Shown here: piece by piece, positions 1-6,667 of the stretch
Layout: each line of letters starts with the position of its first letter
Numbering within the stretch: position 1 is the stretch's first letter
DNA from: Pyrodictiaceae archaeon
Lineage (GTDB): Archaea > Thermoproteota > Thermoprotei_A > Sulfolobales > Pyrodictiaceae
Assembly (NCBI GenBank): GCA_026986935.1
Contig: JALSNP010000020.1
Span: 1-16,160, forward strand
DNA length: 16,160 nt
Reading direction: 5' to 3'
The notes under the pieces: model-generated
The model's input: only the letters and a program-made list of their open reading frames with translations
Databases searched by the model: none
Told to the model about the DNA's origin: nothing
Made by a program: the position numbers and the translations under genes

Positions 1-2
1 GC

Positions 3-818
3 TGGCTCGCTGAGTGGGCTAGGAGAGTGGCCGCCGAGAAAGGCGTGGTCGTTGAAGCCCTTATAGACGGTGTTGGCGACCCCTTTACATACCCCTGGCT
101 GCCAGACCTAGTAAGGTTGTTGAAGGAGACGGGTGTTGTAGGGAGCGTTGCCGCCGAGACCCATGGCGCCACCCTGAGCAAAGAGCTGATCCATAGGCTC
201 GAGGAGGCTGGGCTTGACCGCATAAACCTTAGCATAGAGACTCTTGACCCCGAGAAAGCCCGTAGGCTGACAGGCACCCCGTGGTTCGACGTGAGAAAAG
301 TAGTAGAGGTTGCTGAGTACGTTGCCCGCGAGACCAGCATCGATCTCCACGTTACCCCGGTGTGGCTACCAGGCATCAACGACGAGGACGTGGTAGAGGT
401 AATCGAGTGGGCTTATCGCATCGGCGCCGGGAAGCGGTGGCCCCCCGTGACGATACAGAAGTACATTAGGCACCGTTATGGCAGGCACCCTCCAGGGGTA
501 AGGGAGCCTAGCTGGGAAGAGTATTGGCAATGGCTAAGAGACCTAGAGAGACGGACCGGGAAGAGGCTCGCGTGGAGCATGGACGAGTGGGGTATGAGGT
601 ACGCGCCCCGCATACATCACCCTATAAGGAGAGGGGCTAGGGTCAAGCTACAAGTAGTGGGGCCTGGGTGGCTGAGAGGGGAGCTACTAGCTATAACGCT
701 TGATAAGAAGCGCGTAGTCACCCTCGTCGCTAGGAAGACCAGGCTGGAGCCAGGGAGCCTCGTCCTCGCCAAGATAATACATGACAAGGATGGGATATTT
801 ATAGCGAGACCCCTGTAG
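3..818 (+). CDS. Radical SAM protein, 3' part (COG2100-like) with C-terminal TRAM-like domain
   Basis: The reading frame is open from the first bases of the window, so the true start lies upstream and the N-terminal CxxxCxxC iron-sulfur motif is not visible. What remains looks like the second half of a radical SAM barrel: a GDP motif in DGVGDPFTYP matching the SAM-binding GEP position, the strand INLSIET, and a segment VTPVWLPGIND near the barrel end. After about residue 200 a roughly 60-residue beta-rich tail (GARVKLQVVGPGWLRGELL..., ending IFIARPL) resembles a TRAM RNA-binding domain. This combination fits archaeal predicted Fe-S oxidoreductases of the COG2100 type; the substrate is unknown. 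A GTG at 27 is probably only an internal codon. The next gene on the same strand, MoaD-like, begins 76 bases after its stop. Confidence 0.75.
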   Translation, partial: WLAEWARRVAAEKGVVVEALIDGVGDPFTYPWLPDLVRLLKETGVVGSVAAETHGATLSKELIHRLEEAGLDRINLSIETLDPEKARRLTGTPWFDVRKVVEVAEYVARETSIDLHVTPVWLPGINDEDVVEVIEWAYRIGAGKRWPPVTIQKYIRHRYGRHPPGVREPSWEEYWQWLRDLERRTGKRLAWSMDEWGMRYAPRIHHPIRRGARVKLQVVGPGWLRGELLAITLDKKRVVTLVARKTRLEPGSLVLAKIIHDKDGIFIARPL

Positions 819-894
819 CCTATCCGCAAGGAGCGTTGCCCAGATAAGAGCCCCAGGGGTACAGCTAACCCATTAGTATAGGAGAGGGGCTGGT

Positions 895-1179
895 ATGCCG
901 CGTATACGTGTAAAGCTCTTCGCAGAATACTACGAGCTAGCGCAGAAACGCCACATAGTGGAGATAGATGCTCCGAGGGAGCTCACAGTGATCGAGCTAG
1001 CTAGGCTCCTTGAGGAAATGTTCCCCGGGCTGCGCGGCAGGCTGGTGAACGGGGAGAAGATAGCCGAGGAGACAAAGGTACTGGTCAACGGGAGGCTCAT
1101 AGACTGGCTGGATGGGGAGAAGACGAGGCTCAGAGACGGTGACACGGTGGCATTCTTCCCACCTGCTGCCGGGGGCTAG
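895..1179 (+). CDS. MoaD/ThiS-family ubiquitin-like sulfur carrier or SAMP-type modifier
   Basis: The 94-residue protein has a beta-grasp pattern: strand RIRVKLFAEYYELA, an ELTVIELARLLEEMFPGL helix, the strand KVLVNGRLIDWL, then LRDGDTVAFFPPAAGG. The exposed terminal Gly-Gly is the feature that an E1-like enzyme adenylates, so the protein is either a sulfur carrier (molybdopterin or tungstopterin synthesis, tRNA thiolation) or a protein modifier like haloarchaeal SAMPs. The LRDGDTVAFFPPAAGG ending is characteristic of MoaD-like proteins. The ATG start is well placed behind GGAGAGGGG (881-889). It may be cotranscribed with the radical SAM gene. Its stop codon overlaps the stop of the convergent thioesterase gene in a shared CTAG. 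Which of the three roles applies cannot be told from the sequence. Confidence 0.85.
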   Translation: MPRIRVKLFAEYYELAQKRHIVEIDAPRELTVIELARLLEEMFPGLRGRLVNGEKIAEETKVLVNGRLIDWLDGEKTRLRDGDTVAFFPPAAGG

Positions 1180-2171
1180 CGGGGCACGAGCCCCTTCACA
1201 AGCCCCAGCAGCTCCTCCACGTGGCGGCGCCTAGCCTGTCTAGCTCTGCGGCGCTCCTCATACTCTTTCTGGAGAGGCTCCGGCACAACTGGTCTCCTGC
1301 GAGGGGGAGCGGGCCTGCCATCAGGGCCTATAGCTACTAGTACCATGTATAGCTGGGCAACAGTGTTGCTCCTATCCTCTATCGGGTTCTCGGCAACAAC
1401 CTTGACCAGCACCTCTAGGCTAGTCCTACCAACCCCGGTAACACCTGCCTCGACTCGCAGCAAGTCGCCAACAAACGCGGGGGAGACGAAGACGGCTGCG
1501 TCGAAACTAGCTGTCACAACCGGGCTACCAGTAGCCCGGATAGCGGTTAGAGCACCGACCTCGTCAATGATATAGAAGAACTTGGTGGCATCAAGCACCC
1601 TGGGGAGAGAGAAGGTAGAATCGGGTAAAACCATACTATAGGTCTCAACCCTATAGGGCACATCAAGCCTCGACACATCGCCTCGAAGCCCACGGCTATG
1701 CTCTATAAGCCTCCTCCTCTCCGCGACCCATTTCTCATGAACACCGATGAGGGGCTGAGCCTCAAGACTACAAGCATCAACCACGACACCATGCTCACGA
1801 GGCACCACGTTCTCATCAACACTAACATATGTCTGGACACTGAGACTAACCGGGCGCGAACCCTCATTCTCGAGCCCACGCGCCTCCGCATAACTAATAA
1901 CATCAATAGTATGACGAGTAGCGCCAATAACCCACGAGTAGATATAGAGCATCTCGCCGACACGAACAGGGCTCAATATGAACAAGTAATCAATGGATCC
2001 GAGAACAACATAGCCACGAGAAGCCCGCATAGCAGCCATGGCCCCCGACTCGAGAACCCACCAAGCAAGCCTCCCACCATACAACGTCCCATAACGATTA
2101 GCATACCTAGGATAAACAGGCCGAACAACGTCAACACGACTAGACTCCAGACAAACCCTGCCCAAAGCCAT
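1176..2171 (-). CDS. Acyl-CoA thioesterase family protein with two hotdog domains
   Basis: The 331-residue protein is a tandem hotdog fold. The first domain (about 10-130) carries the typical YPRYANRYGTLYGGRLAWWVLESGAMAA helix entry and an IDYLFILSPVRVGEMLYIYSWV strand pair; the second (about 175-290) repeats it as DSTFSLPRVLDATKFFYIIDEVGALTAIRA and ASFDAAVFVSPAFVGDLLRVEAGV. This arrangement is that of acyl-CoA hydrolases that release free fatty acid or a small organic acid from CoA. The substrate is not predictable, and in archaea without fatty-acid synthesis these proteins are usually orphan. The C-terminal 45 residues are Arg/Glu-rich and helical. A GAGGGAT motif lies just upstream of the ATG, and a CTTAAG element about 35 bases upstream may be the TATA box. 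Confidence 0.8.
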   Translation of the reverse strand: MALGRVCLESSRVDVVRPVYPRYANRYGTLYGGRLAWWVLESGAMAAMRASRGYVVLGSIDYLFILSPVRVGEMLYIYSWVIGATRHTIDVISYAEARGLENEGSRPVSLSVQTYVSVDENVVPREHGVVVDACSLEAQPLIGVHEKWVAERRRLIEHSRGLRGDVSRLDVPYRVETYSMVLPDSTFSLPRVLDATKFFYIIDEVGALTAIRATGSPVVTASFDAAVFVSPAFVGDLLRVEAGVTGVGRTSLEVLVKVVAENPIEDRSNTVAQLYMVLVAIGPDGRPAPPRRRPVVPEPLQKEYEERRRARQARRRHVEELLGLVKGLVPR

Positions 2172-2561
2172 ATCCCTCTAAACAAGAAACAGTTACCAGG
2201 GGCTTAAGATAGAGTGCTAACAAAAGAGCAACTAGAACATATTTTTATTATATTTCAAATAATATTAATATAACTATGATTTTAGCTAATAATGTATCCA
2301 TAGTAACAAGATGCTTATTGCATCGAAAACAGAGTATTATAAATCTTAAAAATAGTCCAAAGAGTATTGGCAAAAGACTATGCTTAAGCCAACAACCAAT
2401 TATCTTTGCACCTCGATGCCGTGTTAATGCCTCCTTGAGCTATACCGCCTATGTTAGAGCAGAAGTCTTACCCTACTTCCTATTGCCATAAACCGGTAGG
2501 CGTGCAGGAAAATCTTTCCGCAGTCTCTCCATAGTCTCCTAAGTGTCTCTAAATTATGGGT

Positions 2562-2891
2562 CTACCTGGGTAGTGGTGTAGAACTTGTACCCGTGTTAAC
2601 ATCGCCAAGCCAATCAGCCATAGTGTCCACTAGCTTCTGCCTATTAGGCCGCGCCCCAGCCTCGTAGGTTAGCTCAGGTGCCTTGCTCAGAATCTGATTG
2701 CCAGACAATGTGACAAGAGTTTCGACCCCATAGGGTCTATATTGAGTTACAGCAGGAAGAGAGTCTGCGAAGGAAGCAGGTTTACTGTAGCAGAGACCAT
2801 GGAGCGTATAATAACCACAGGCCTTTTTACTAAGCCGCTGCCCATGGGGCTTTAAGCGGGTGAAGAGTTTCTCCGACGTGTAATAGCACAA
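2562..2891 (-). pseudogene. Unrecognised 109-codon open frame, possibly the tail of a decayed transposon protein
   Basis: I do not recognise this protein with certainty. The frame is open for 109 codons, with ordinary residue composition and a Pro/Gln/Asn-rich C-terminal half containing ELTYEAGARPNRQKLVDTM. That style of ending resembles the low-complexity tails found after the zinc-ribbon of some archaeal TnpB proteins, but no catalytic or zinc-binding residues are present. There is no good ribosome binding site, and the frame stays open for only a few codons upstream of its start, so a working gene is doubtful. Nearby mobile-element remnants make a transposon origin reasonable. It could also be a chance open frame. 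Confidence 0.25.
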
Positions 2892-2910
2892 GTATATGCA
2901 AGATACTTGT
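2888..2910. repeat. Perfect inverted repeat, 8-base arms and 7-base loop
   Basis: ACAAGTAT at 2888-2895 and ATACTTGT at 2903-2910 are exact reverse complements around a 7-base loop. The repeat covers the 5' end of the open frame at 2562-2891. It could be an operator, a transposon end hairpin or a relic. Confidence 0.45.
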
Positions 2911-3173
2911 ATCCTTATTCTTGATTGCGTTATCTTAGAAGCAGTTTATGCATTTATAGATCCAAATCGTGATGGTATCACAAATTAGATGACCATGCTT
3001 CTTATCTCTGTACTATTAAGTTTAAGACTAAGTTGCGGAGCTTAGGCATCGCATGGTCGCAATGTTCAAAAATCAAAACTCTAATAATCCGGTCTCTACA
3101 ATAGCTATCTGCTACTAATTTAGGAGCTTTATAGGATGTGTTTAGAACTTGAAAAATATTATTCTGGTGTTAC

Positions 3174-3206
3174 GTTGTATATAACTGGGGCGTTGCGTAG
3201 GTGATG
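3174..3206 (+). promoter_or_regulatory. Promoter and ribosome binding site of the Panacea-like gene
   Basis: TATATAA at about 3177-3183 is a good archaeal TATA box. GGTGAT at 3200-3205, complementary to the archaeal 16S 3' end, lies five bases before the TTG start at 3211. The expected transcription start, about 25 bases after the box, falls near 3205, so the leader is very short and the GGTGAT may be only partly included in the RNA. Confidence 0.55.
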
Positions 3207-3210
3207 CTGT

Positions 3211-3744
3211 TTGACCAAAGCCGAGTATAGTGTCCGCGATGTCGTAGCCTACATGTTGCTGGCTCTTAGCGGTAGAGTACGTGGGCTAAAAAAGCTAGTA
3301 AAACTATTATTCCTTGTACAGTACGAGAGGCGCGGCTTATTATGGCGACGGGAGGTAGTTAAATACACGGTTGCTGATAGGCCTGCTACAGCCACAGAGT
3401 TCATAATATGGGAATACGGGCCGTTTAGCCGCGACATATACGACGTCCTAGATGATGAGCAATACTTTGAAATATTAGATCCAGAGCCGCCAGTAGTGAT
3501 AGGACTGACGCACAAAGGTAAAGAACTAGCACAAGTAGCTGGAAAAAGGCTTCCCGAGCCGTTGCGACAGAGAATAAGGATCATTACAAAGCGCTATGGC
3601 AACTGGACTGGTGCTCAGCTAGCCGAGCACGTATACAAGATGCTCCTTCTAGACCCTGGTATCAAGGAGGAGTACATAGGGGTTAGTGTTGACAAGTATC
3701 TACGCGAACGCGGCATACAGCTTCGGGAGGAGGAACTAATCTAG
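3211..3744 (+). CDS. Panacea/SocA-like (DUF4065-related) protein
   Basis: The 177-residue protein shows the pattern of the Panacea/SocA antitoxin domain: an N-terminal helix followed by LKKLVKLLFLVQYERRGLLW (about 26-45), EFIIWEYGPFSRDIYDVLDD (about 63-82) corresponding to the family's Gly-Pro turn and following helix, and VIGLTHKGKELA (about 96-107). The C-terminal half is helical. Panacea proteins are antitoxins found beside many unrelated toxins, and related domains also occur in phage and defence contexts. No small toxin gene lies immediately upstream; the nearest partner is the convergent gene at 3741-4424, which shares its stop region. A TTG start is chosen because an in-frame stop lies nine bases upstream and GGTGAT is correctly spaced. 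Family membership is pattern-based; the antitoxin role is inference. Confidence 0.6.
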   Translation: MTKAEYSVRDVVAYMLLALSGRVRGLKKLVKLLFLVQYERRGLLWRREVVKYTVADRPATATEFIIWEYGPFSRDIYDVLDDEQYFEILDPEPPVVIGLTHKGKELAQVAGKRLPEPLRQRIRIITKRYGNWTGAQLAEHVYKMLLLDPGIKEEYIGVSVDKYLRERGIQLREEELI

Positions 3745-4424
3745 CGGACACGACAACTATAAAGTCTTGAAAGAACATTACGTAAAACCCTTACAGTCTT
3801 TTTGGCAGCTTGGGGACCCTCGACCGAATCTATAAAGCTTATGTGAGAGCTGCCGAGCCCAATGATGTCTACTACGCTTCTCCATTCGCGCTCGCCCAGC
3901 TCCTTAGCAGAAAAAACTATTACATGGTATATGAGGCCAGTGACGTCTGGCAACCTGCGAGGAGGCACACCTATATCGTCCATAATTCCGCGAACACTAC
4001 GTATGCCGCGGGTCTTGCTTTCAGCATACCCATATTGACGTAAGTGTAAACTCACAATACTGCTCTTGACTCCCTTTACTTCAATAACAACGAGCGTTTC
4101 TATATCTCGGCATAGCAGCGTAAAAGCGGTGTCGGCGCGCGACTCGTATACTCGAGTACTTCCTGCCCTGCGTATTATTATATGGAGTACTGGCTCAACC
4201 ACAACACGACTAGCGCCTAATCTGTAAGCAGCTTCGGCAACGACAAGGTTGCAGTGAGGGATATTTCTACGCTTCATATCTATACGGAACTTTTCTCTTA
4301 CGCGCCTCCTTGACGTGACTAAAGGCATCGCGCCCACACGCCCTAACGATATACGTAACTTTGTCATAGTTACGTCGTGCCTCAGCACACAACGAGAAAT
4401 CATTGCGCAAACTGTAATGCACAC
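3741..4424 (-). CDS. Hypothetical protein with a PD-(D/E)XK-like nuclease core
   Basis: The 227-residue protein is not a family I can name. In its centre, SRADTAFTLL followed after about 12 residues by TLVVIEVKG fits the Asp...Glu-x-Lys core of PD-(D/E)XK nucleases, and a Glu in the preceding helix (NLVVAEAAYRLG) could complete the site; SLHLRQYGYAES after the core would be the usual following helix. The C-terminal part (LIYHVIVFSAKELG...) alternates strands and helices. The start is uncertain: GTG at 4424, ATG at 4403, or a Met nearer MTKLRISLG. It converges on the Panacea-like gene and shares a CTAG with it at the stop codons. It may be the partner of that protein or an independent restriction-like enzyme. 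Confidence 0.5.
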   Translation of the reverse strand: MCITVCAMISRCVLRHDVTMTKLRISLGRVGAMPLVTSRRRVREKFRIDMKRRNIPHCNLVVAEAAYRLGASRVVVEPVLHIIIRRAGSTRVYESRADTAFTLLCRDIETLVVIEVKGVKSSIVSLHLRQYGYAESKTRGIRSVRGIMDDIGVPPRRLPDVTGLIYHVIVFSAKELGEREWRSVVDIIGLGSSHISFIDSVEGPQAAKKTVRVLRNVLSRLYSCRVR

Positions 4425-4555
4425 CAGAGCCGCAAGTATCTAGGCGACTAAATTAAAGTCCTAAGGTAGCACGCTATGTTATAGATTAGAAAAGTACTAA
4501 ATCAGCTGCAGGCCTAGCAAGACCGCTTACGGCAATCAGTATGGGTAGCAAATAA

Positions 4556-5017
4556 AGTGGCTTAGGATATAACAAAGGATGGAGCATTAGTGGTGCTGTG
4601 CCGCCTAGGGGGAGGCCACAGTACAAGGCCATGTTAGACTTCTGCCGATTCAACAATGCAGAGACAATAATCTTCTACGATGTCTCAAGGCTAGGCCGTA
4701 ACCTAGAGGAGACCCTTTACGAGCTAAAGAGGCTACTAGAAGAGGGCTACAACGTCTACTTCGTCTATCCCGACTTCCTGAACCAGATTAATGACCCAAT
4801 GATGAAGAAGTTCGTAATAAGCATGTTCGCATGGTTCGCAGAGCTCTACAGATACGACATAGTGCAGCGCACCAAGGCGGGTCTCGAGAGGGCTAGGAGA
4901 CAGGGAAAACACATAGGCAGGCGCCCCGTAGAGATCCCACTAAATATCGTCAAAAAGTACATGAAGATGGGGCAGAATCTTTGTGATGGTCTTTTAGGGT
5001 TGTTTGGGTCCTTTTAG
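4556..5017 (+). pseudogene. Serine recombinase (resolvase family) remnant, both ends lost
   Basis: The frame from SGAVPPRGRPQYKAMLDFC through TIIFYDVSRLGRNLEETLYEL, DFLNQINDPMMKKFVISMFAWFAELYRYDIVQRTKAGLERARRQGKHIGRRP is the second half of a resolvase catalytic domain and its E helix. The N-terminal strand bearing the catalytic serine and its following arginine is missing; homology-like sequence (LGYNKGW...SGAVPP) reaches back to about 4562 before a TAA at 4553. After KKYMKMG the expected helix-turn-helix DNA-binding domain is absent and a short unrelated tail leads to a stop. A GTG at 4598 could start a 139-residue product, but it could not recombine DNA. It is probably a relic of an IS607-like or plasmid-borne recombinase. 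Confidence 0.75.
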
Positions 5018-5224
5018 GGCTATGAGGTACGCTGACGCTACGTGTCTGTCTAGACTGTATCTCCTCATTATCTCACCATGTTCTCTTGAGTTTGTTGTCC
5101 CCCTAGGGTCTACGTAGGCGGCTAGCTTTGGTGCAATCTCTGGCTCAAAGTGCCTTGCGAAGAATGCGTCATGTACTAGGAGCCGCTCACCTGACACGGC
5201 TCTCGGCCTCTGACGGGTGTGTCA
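4994..5224 (-). pseudogene. TnpB-like (IS200/605-IS607 family) C-terminal fragment
   Basis: The frame, open from just after a TGA at 5222-5224, encodes about 75 residues: LVHDAFFARHFEPEIAPKLA, then YVDPRGTTN...GEIMRR and SLDRHVASAYLIALKG. VDPRGT followed by an Asp-Arg-x-Val-Ala helix is the layout of the RuvC III/zinc-ribbon end of TnpB-type proteins. The cysteines expected in the ribbon are not present (SREHGE occupies the place of the usual C-x-x-C-G), and everything N-terminal is missing. It faces the resolvase remnant tail to tail and overlaps its last codons, so one element has probably inserted in or recombined with the other. Family assignment is moderate; loss of function is nearly certain. 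Confidence 0.5.
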
Positions 5225-5225
5225 G

Positions 5226-5290
5226 TCCACATTAGAGTACTGTTGAGATGTGGAATTTAAAGCTACTAACGTGCCCGCTAGGCACGGGAG
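5226..5290 (+). promoter_or_regulatory. Promoter with two flanking palindromes before the broken AbrB-like gene
   Basis: ATTTAAAG (about 5255-5262) is a TATA-like box. Directly upstream, TCCACAT (5226-5232) and ATGTGGA (5248-5254) form a perfect 7-base inverted repeat. Downstream, CGTGCC (5270-5275) and GGCACG (5281-5286) form a perfect 6-base inverted repeat over the expected transcription start. GGGAG (5286-5290) precedes the GTG at 5297. The layout suggests an autoregulated antitoxin-type promoter. Confidence 0.5.
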
Positions 5291-5296
5291 AAAACC

Positions 5297-5505
5297 GTGT
5301 CTGAGGAGCCCAAGGCTATGGTTAAGCTGAGGAAGAGGACGGGCAGAAGAGGCTACGAGAGCTACGAGGTAACAATCCCAAGGAGATCGTGGAGAGACTG
5401 GGCTAGAGGCCCGGGAACAAGCTAGTAGTAGAGCTCAAGGATCAAAGAGTTGTTATCTACAAGCTCCAGTCCCTAGGTCTACAGGCTAGCTATGTTCTTC
5501 TCTGA
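5297..5505 (+). pseudogene. Frameshifted AbrB/SpoVT-like DNA-binding protein
   Basis: Starting at GTG 5297 the frame reads VSEEPKAMVKLRKRTGRRGY then ESYEVTIPRR, which matches the first half of an AbrB swapped-hairpin domain (the TIPKE position). It then continues in the wrong frame to a stop. The expected rest appears in another frame: KEIVERLG, an in-frame TAG, then RPGNKLVVELKDQRVVIYKL. At least one frameshift after ATCCC and a second lesion at the TAG are needed to explain this. The intact 58-residue gene at 6790-6966 has the same plan, including KLVVEL and a final IYKL, so the two are probably paralogues. The promoter and ribosome binding site look undamaged, implying recent loss. Confidence 0.7.
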
Positions 5506-5543
5506 GACTTCTGTAGCTCGTATACATGGGGGTGTGGTTAGTT

Positions 5544-5795
5544 ATGCCTTCCTACTATAAGGGTAGGCGTAGCTTCTCCTTCTGGGTGGACGAGGACCTG
5601 CTCATAGAGATGGATAGGATTGCCGAGGAGATGGGCTACAAGAGCCTATCCGAGCTCTACAGGGAGCTCACAAGGGAGATAGTAGCAAGCTACAAGGCCA
5701 TGAGAAAGCTAGGCCTCAAAGGACAGGAAGCAAAACCATTCATATTCGAGTACGTAAAAGAAAAGCTACTAAGCCTAGTAAGGAAGAGGCGCTAG
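5544..5795 (+). CDS. Ribbon-helix-helix (CopG/Arc-type) DNA-binding protein
   Basis: The protein of 83 residues (89 if the ATG at 5526 is used) begins with a ribbon strand RRSFSFWVDEDLLIEMDRIAEEMGYKSLSELYRELTREI, the complete strand-helix-helix pattern of an RHH repressor; a Lys/Arg-rich helical tail follows. RHH proteins act as dimers that insert the paired strands in the DNA major groove, often as antitoxins or plasmid copy-number regulators. I prefer ATG 5544 because GGGGTG (5528-5533) sits at ribosome-binding distance and homologous proteins usually begin a few residues before the ribbon. It lies 38 bases after the broken AbrB-like gene, on the same strand and possibly in one operon. No toxin gene follows directly; the next gene is DUF3800. 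Confidence 0.75.
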   Translation: MPSYYKGRRSFSFWVDEDLLIEMDRIAEEMGYKSLSELYRELTREIVASYKAMRKLGLKGQEAKPFIFEYVKEKLLSLVRKRR

Positions 5796-5807
5796 CAATA
5801 ATCTACC

Positions 5808-5835
5808 ATCTCCAGCCTCGGAGATTCTTCTCTCC
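5808..5835 (+). terminator. Hairpin plus pyrimidine run after the RHH gene
   Basis: ATCTCC (5808-5813) and GGAGAT (5820-5825) are perfect complements around a 6-base loop. A run of T and C follows. It lies 13 bases after the RHH stop codon, so it probably ends that transcript. Confidence 0.5.
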
Positions 5836-5875
5836 TTATCAGTACTTACTAAGAATTCGATTAATCTGCTCCGCC

Positions 5876-5911
5876 TTTTTAAAGAAGACCCCAATATCCT
5901 TTATGATGGGG
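5876..5911 (+). promoter_or_regulatory. Promoter and ribosome binding site of the DUF3800 gene
   Basis: TTTTTAAA at 5876-5883 is a TATA box placed about 40 bases before the ATG at 5920, giving a leader of about 15 bases. A GGGG run at 5908-5911 can serve as the ribosome binding site. Confidence 0.5.
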
Positions 5912-5919
5912 TAAGAAGT

Positions 5920-6651
5920 ATGTGCTGGTTTACTGTGATTGATAGTAGTGGCCAGCCTTCGGACAAACTCTTCGTCATCACAGCATTGCTGCTGAAAGAA
6001 GAGCACATCCTAAGAGTTAGACGCGAAATAGACAGAGTCAAGTTGAAGCACAACCTCGGCAGCGATGTTGAGATCCATGCAAAGGAGCTATTCCATGGCA
6101 AAGGGTTCTTCTCGGAGATACGAGACCTAGATGAGAGGATGACAATAGCTAAAGACGTGTTGGATATTCTTGATAAGCTCCAACCGCCGCCAAGAATTGT
6201 TACAGCGTTAGGCATAGGGCCCTTCATTGAAGAGTACGAGGCACTACGTACCGGGCTTACATACCTATTGGAGCGCGTAGCGATAGCATTTGACAAGTTC
6301 TCGGATAAAAACGAGCTACTCGTCATACTCATAGACGAGTCTACGTACAAACGTGACAAGATAACATCACTATTGATAAACAATGTTGTGAGCAAGGGGG
6401 ACTATGCCAGTAAGTGGCCAGTATCTAGGCGCATCATTAGCAGACCTATATTCATGGACTCTAGGAGAGAAGCTGCAATACAGCTTGTTGACCTCATCGC
6501 GTACATTATCCGCAGAGTGCACTCCAATAAGAGAACCATTGCAGGCAGAGATCTAGGCCCACTATACGCTACCGTAGAGCGGTATCTGGATAGATGTCGT
6601 GACGGCCGGATAGAGGGCTGTGGCATCAAGTTCTTCAGAAGCGAGAAGTAG
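5920..6651 (+). CDS. DUF3800 protein (RNase H-like fold, putative nuclease)
   Basis: The 243-residue protein carries the features of DUF3800: an N-terminal FTVIDSSG strand (residues 4-11), the VEIHAKELF segment (50-58), LLVILIDES (133-141), and a terminal IFMDSRREAAIQLVDLIAYIIRR (177-199) with the Gln-Leu-x-Asp helix. Asp8, Glu51, Asp139 and Asp191 are positioned like the acidic residues of an RNase H-type active site. The family's usual N-terminal DESG is DSSG here, a change at a normally conserved acidic position. DUF3800 genes are common in mobile and defence islands, and nuclease activity is predicted rather than known. It is followed by unusual paired hairpins, and the upstream promoter is its own. 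Confidence 0.75.
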   Translation: MCWFTVIDSSGQPSDKLFVITALLLKEEHILRVRREIDRVKLKHNLGSDVEIHAKELFHGKGFFSEIRDLDERMTIAKDVLDILDKLQPPPRIVTALGIGPFIEEYEALRTGLTYLLERVAIAFDKFSDKNELLVILIDESTYKRDKITSLLINNVVSKGDYASKWPVSRRIISRPIFMDSRREAAIQLVDLIAYIIRRVHSNKRTIAGRDLGPLYATVERYLDRCRDGRIEGCGIKFFRSEK

Positions 6652-6667
6652 AGGGTTGAGCTAGGGG

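Larger units (their letters stand above)
2172..3210. other. Gene-poor, AT-rich stretch of about 1 kb
   Basis: No convincing intact gene is present. From 2215 to about 2350 the DNA is very AT-rich (long A/T runs around 2238-2275), unlike the flanking GC-rich genes. The middle holds one open frame on the minus strand (2562-2891, listed separately). From 2880 to 3170 there are small inverted repeats (2888-2910; GTGAT-GGT-ATCAC at 2969-2981) but no recognised RNA gene. A TATA box for the next gene lies at about 3175-3183. The stretch looks like decayed accessory DNA. Confidence 0.5.

Noticed and set aside
1698..2207. 169-codon open frame antisense to the thioesterase
   Set aside because: It is a shadow of the thioesterase gene with Asn/Thr-rich, non-protein-like composition.
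2276..2491. 71-codon open frame on the plus strand in the AT-rich stretch
   Set aside because: It has no ribosome binding site, no recognisable domain and unusual composition; it looks like a chance frame in low-complexity DNA.
3810..4043. 77-codon open frame within the PD-(D/E)XK-like gene
   Set aside because: It is antisense to a better frame and shows no family pattern.
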